From: CAWVWF01 sp963933885 | GTDB lineage: Bacteria; Bacteroidota; Bacteroidia; Flavobacteriales_C; GCA-002722245 | DNA length: 8,170 bases | Reading direction: 5' to 3' | Assembly: GCA_963933885.1 (NCBI GenBank) | Contig: CAWVWF010000163.1 | Span: 1 to 8,170, forward strand | Shown: in pieces, positions 6,892-8,170 of the stretch | Layout: every line of letters starts with the position of its first letter | Position numbering within the stretch: the stretch's first letter is position 1 | The notes under the pieces: generated by a model | What the model saw: only the letters and a program-made list of their open reading frames with translations | The model's database searches: none | What the model was told of the DNA's origin: nothing | Translations under genes and position numbers: made by a program

Positions 6892-7446
6892 TTATTTTTC
6901 GAAATTTAAATTACTTGGAGGTGATAAAGTTTCATTATTATCCATGACTGAGATTACTTCAAACTTAACATCATTCAGCCAAATTTTTCCATTCCCATTT
7001 AACAACGCACCAAAGTTTAGAGTTTTCGAAGTTTCAGGTACATTCATTAGTATAGAGTATTCTGTCCAATCAGTTGTGCCTTCAATTGGCCTATCACTCA
7101 TATTATTAAAACCTAATGTCGTTTCAGTAGTTTCTCCATCAATCCTCAACCATAGTCCAGCCCATTTTTTAACTTTCTCTGTTTTGATTGAAGCTGTTAT
7201 TTTAATTTTTTTTCCAAGATAACTTGTTGCATTGCAAGTTTGCATTACTGTACTGAATCCTTTGATTGATTTCTTGACTGATTGAAGATAGGCGGATTTA
7301 CTTCCTGTTTTAAATTCTTTATCATCAATACCTGAAATATAGGATTCTGGAGAATCACCAGCTTTAAACCAATTGTTGATAGAGTTCTTGTTTATAGTGA
7401 AAGATGTTAATCCTATTAATATAAGAGCAGCAAATGTGTTTTTCAT
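6892..7446 (-). CDS. Exported jelly-roll (carbohydrate-binding-like) domain protein, unknown function
   Basis: The 184-residue product starts MKNTFAALILIGLTSFTINK, a hydrophobic export signal or membrane anchor with no lipobox cysteine. The ATG at 7446 is preferred to a TTG five codons upstream because the signal sequence then has a normal basic N-terminus. The rest, from NNWFKAG (25-31) to KIWLNDVKFEVIS (154-166), reads as one beta-rich domain. Its blocks GFSTVMQ, KKWAGLWLRIDGE, LGFNNMSDRPIEGTTDWTEY and LNFGALLNGNGKIWLNDV resemble, from memory, a conserved beta-sandwich domain seen alone or fused to transcriptional regulators in Bacteroidota and Bacillota. The WLDD-like end recalls CBM/galactose-binding jelly rolls. 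A low-complexity tail follows (168-184). Ligand and role are unknown. It lies 33 bases after the lipoprotein gene, probably on the same transcript, with a small ATTGG/CCAAT hairpin (7447-7462) just before its start. Confidence 0.7.
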   Translation of the reverse strand: MKNTFAALILIGLTSFTINKNSINNWFKAGDSPESYISGIDDKEFKTGSKSAYLQSVKKSIKGFSTVMQTCNATSYLGKKIKITASIKTEKVKKWAGLWLRIDGETTETTLGFNNMSDRPIEGTTDWTEYSILMNVPETSKTLNFGALLNGNGKIWLNDVKFEVISVMDNNETLSPPSNLNFEK

Positions 7447-7479
7447 ATTGGAATAACCCAATAGGAGGGTAAAGTCATA

Positions 7480-7854
7480 TTATTCTATTTCAACTATAAT
7501 TAACTCCATATCATATAGTTCAGATTCATTAATGGAGGCATTACAATTCATGCCGCCTGAAACTGTGTAAATTCTTAATGTGTCTATTCCTTTAGTAAAA
7601 GCTTTAAATCTATAAGCACTTACTGAGGTACATCCTTCACAATCTTCATCTTGTTCTGTGATAGCTGTACTATTAATGAACTCTAGATGCTTTGCATTGT
7701 CTTTAGTTATCAAACATCTATTACAACAAGAGTTGACATCATAATATAGCTCTAATGAATCTCCAATTTCTATTTTATAATACGCTTTGTTTTCATAATT
7801 AGAGCAACTCATTATTATAAAACCAATCAATGAAATTGCAATAAACTTAGTCAA
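7480..7854 (-). CDS. Small cysteine-rich lipoprotein, unknown function
   Basis: The 124-residue product begins (M)TKFIAISLIGFIIMSCSN, a short lipoprotein signal peptide. C17 is the lipid-attachment cysteine (I-M-S-C lipobox, with Met at -2 a little unusual). The start is TTG at 7854, one base after the symporter stop; an in-frame ATG exists only at MSC, too late for a signal. The longer open frame back to 7953 only shadows the symporter's end. The mature part has six more cysteines: CCNRC (43, 44, 47), CEGC (72, 75) and C104, suggesting disulfides or metal binding. The pattern of IEIGDSLELYYDVNS, then YRFKAFTKGIDTLRIYTV, then a final hydrophobic strand (MELIIVEI) faintly resembles the chagasin/I42 protease-inhibitor immunoglobulin-like fold, but the NPTTGYxW loop is not intact. 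I do not assign a function. Likely located in the outer membrane or periplasm. Confidence 0.72.
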   Translation of the reverse strand: MTKFIAISLIGFIIMSCSNYENKAYYKIEIGDSLELYYDVNSCCNRCLITKDNAKHLEFINSTAITEQDEDCEGCTSVSAYRFKAFTKGIDTLRIYTVSGGMNCNASINESELYDMELIIVEIE

Positions 7855-7855
7855 C

Positions 7856-8170
7856 CTAAATCTTAGAATTAGGTATTCTAATTTTCTCAACAAGTTCTTG
7901 GATTTCCAATGGAGGTGGAGGTGTAAACATAGAAACTGTAATTGTAACAGCAAAGTTTACTAACATACCAAGTGAACCAATTCCTTCTGGAGAAATACCG
8001 AACCACCAGTTTTCTTTAATTGCACCGGCTGCATCAGAATTGAAATAAAGTATATATGCAACTGTTATTGTCATACCTGAAAGCATTCCTGCAATAGCAC
8101 CTTCTTTATTGATTCTTTTACTGAAAATACCCAAAACTAAAATCGGGAAAAATGATGCAGCAGCAAGTCC
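7856..8170 (-). CDS. Sodium:solute symporter (SSS family), C-terminal part only
   Basis: The reading frame enters from the right edge and ends at TAG 7856-7858, so only the last 104 residues are present. They read GLAAASFFPILVLGIFSKR, then INKEGAIAGMLSG, a membrane helix (about MTITVAYILYF), a short loop with ENWWFGISPEGIGSLGMLVN, a final helix and the tail TPPPPLEIQELVEKIRIP. This layout (helix, KR-NKEGAIAGM, helix, FGISPEGIG, helix, P-rich, VEKIRIP) fits the acetate-permease-like (ActP/VC_2705-type) branch of the sodium:solute symporters, inner-membrane proteins that import carboxylates or other solutes with Na+. The exact substrate cannot be read from this part. It is the first visible gene of the run that continues into the lipoprotein. 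Confidence 0.85.
   Translation of the reverse strand, partial: GLAAASFFPILVLGIFSKRINKEGAIAGMLSGMTITVAYILYFNSDAAGAIKENWWFGISPEGIGSLGMLVNFAVTITVSMFTPPPPLEIQELVEKIRIPNSKI

Noticed and set aside
7447..7461. Five-residue earlier TTG start for the jelly-roll protein
   Set aside because: The ATG at 7446 gives a normal signal sequence with a lysine at its beginning.
7855..7953. Longer frame for the lipoprotein
   Set aside because: It runs over the symporter's well-conserved C-terminus in another frame, and its residues are a basic, leucine-rich shadow. The TTG after the symporter stop gives a proper lipoprotein signal.
1..8170. CRISPR arrays, insertion sequences, tRNA or rRNA genes, defence systems
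   Set aside because: No regular repeat-spacer pattern, transposase, terminal repeats, cloverleaf or defence-family protein is visible on either strand.

Overview
The window is AT-rich, compact and almost entirely coding on the minus strand. Four things point to a member of the Bacteroidota, most likely order Flavobacteriales, and the sulfotransferase hints at a marine or brackish lifestyle. First, the ribosomal proteins L20 and L35, IF3 and ThrRS have sequences typical of that group. Second, the start sites are A-rich and lack Shine-Dalgarno motifs. Third, a TAnnTTTG-type -7 promoter element lies before thrS. Fourth, the window includes a sodium:solute symporter tail of the acetate-permease-like kind common there. 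I do not assign a genus.

Layout, read in the direction of transcription (right to left). Block 1, 8170 to 6892: the C-terminal third-or-less of a sodium:solute symporter, then a small cysteine-rich lipoprotein whose TTG start lies one base after the symporter stop, then a secreted jelly-roll-like protein of unknown role. Block 2, 6818 to 3505: three tightly coupled genes, a GT4 glycosyltransferase (GTG start), a Wzx/MOP-type flippase (TTG start directly abutting the previous stop) and a PAPS-dependent sulfotransferase (ATG overlapping the flippase stop as TAATG). Together these suggest synthesis, export and sulfation of a surface glycan. Block 3, 3419 to 232: the conserved translation operon thrS-infC-rpmI-rplT, with a recognisable -7 element before thrS and a strong hairpin terminator after rplT. 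The leftmost 180 bases hold no gene I can name.

Nothing in the window amounts to a demonstrably new system. The best candidates for a second look are the compact glycosyltransferase-flippase-sulfotransferase cassette, the Cys-rich lipoprotein fused to the symporter transcript with possible chagasin-like features, the stand-alone jelly-roll protein, and a structured rpmI-rplT spacer that could carry ribosomal-protein autoregulation.
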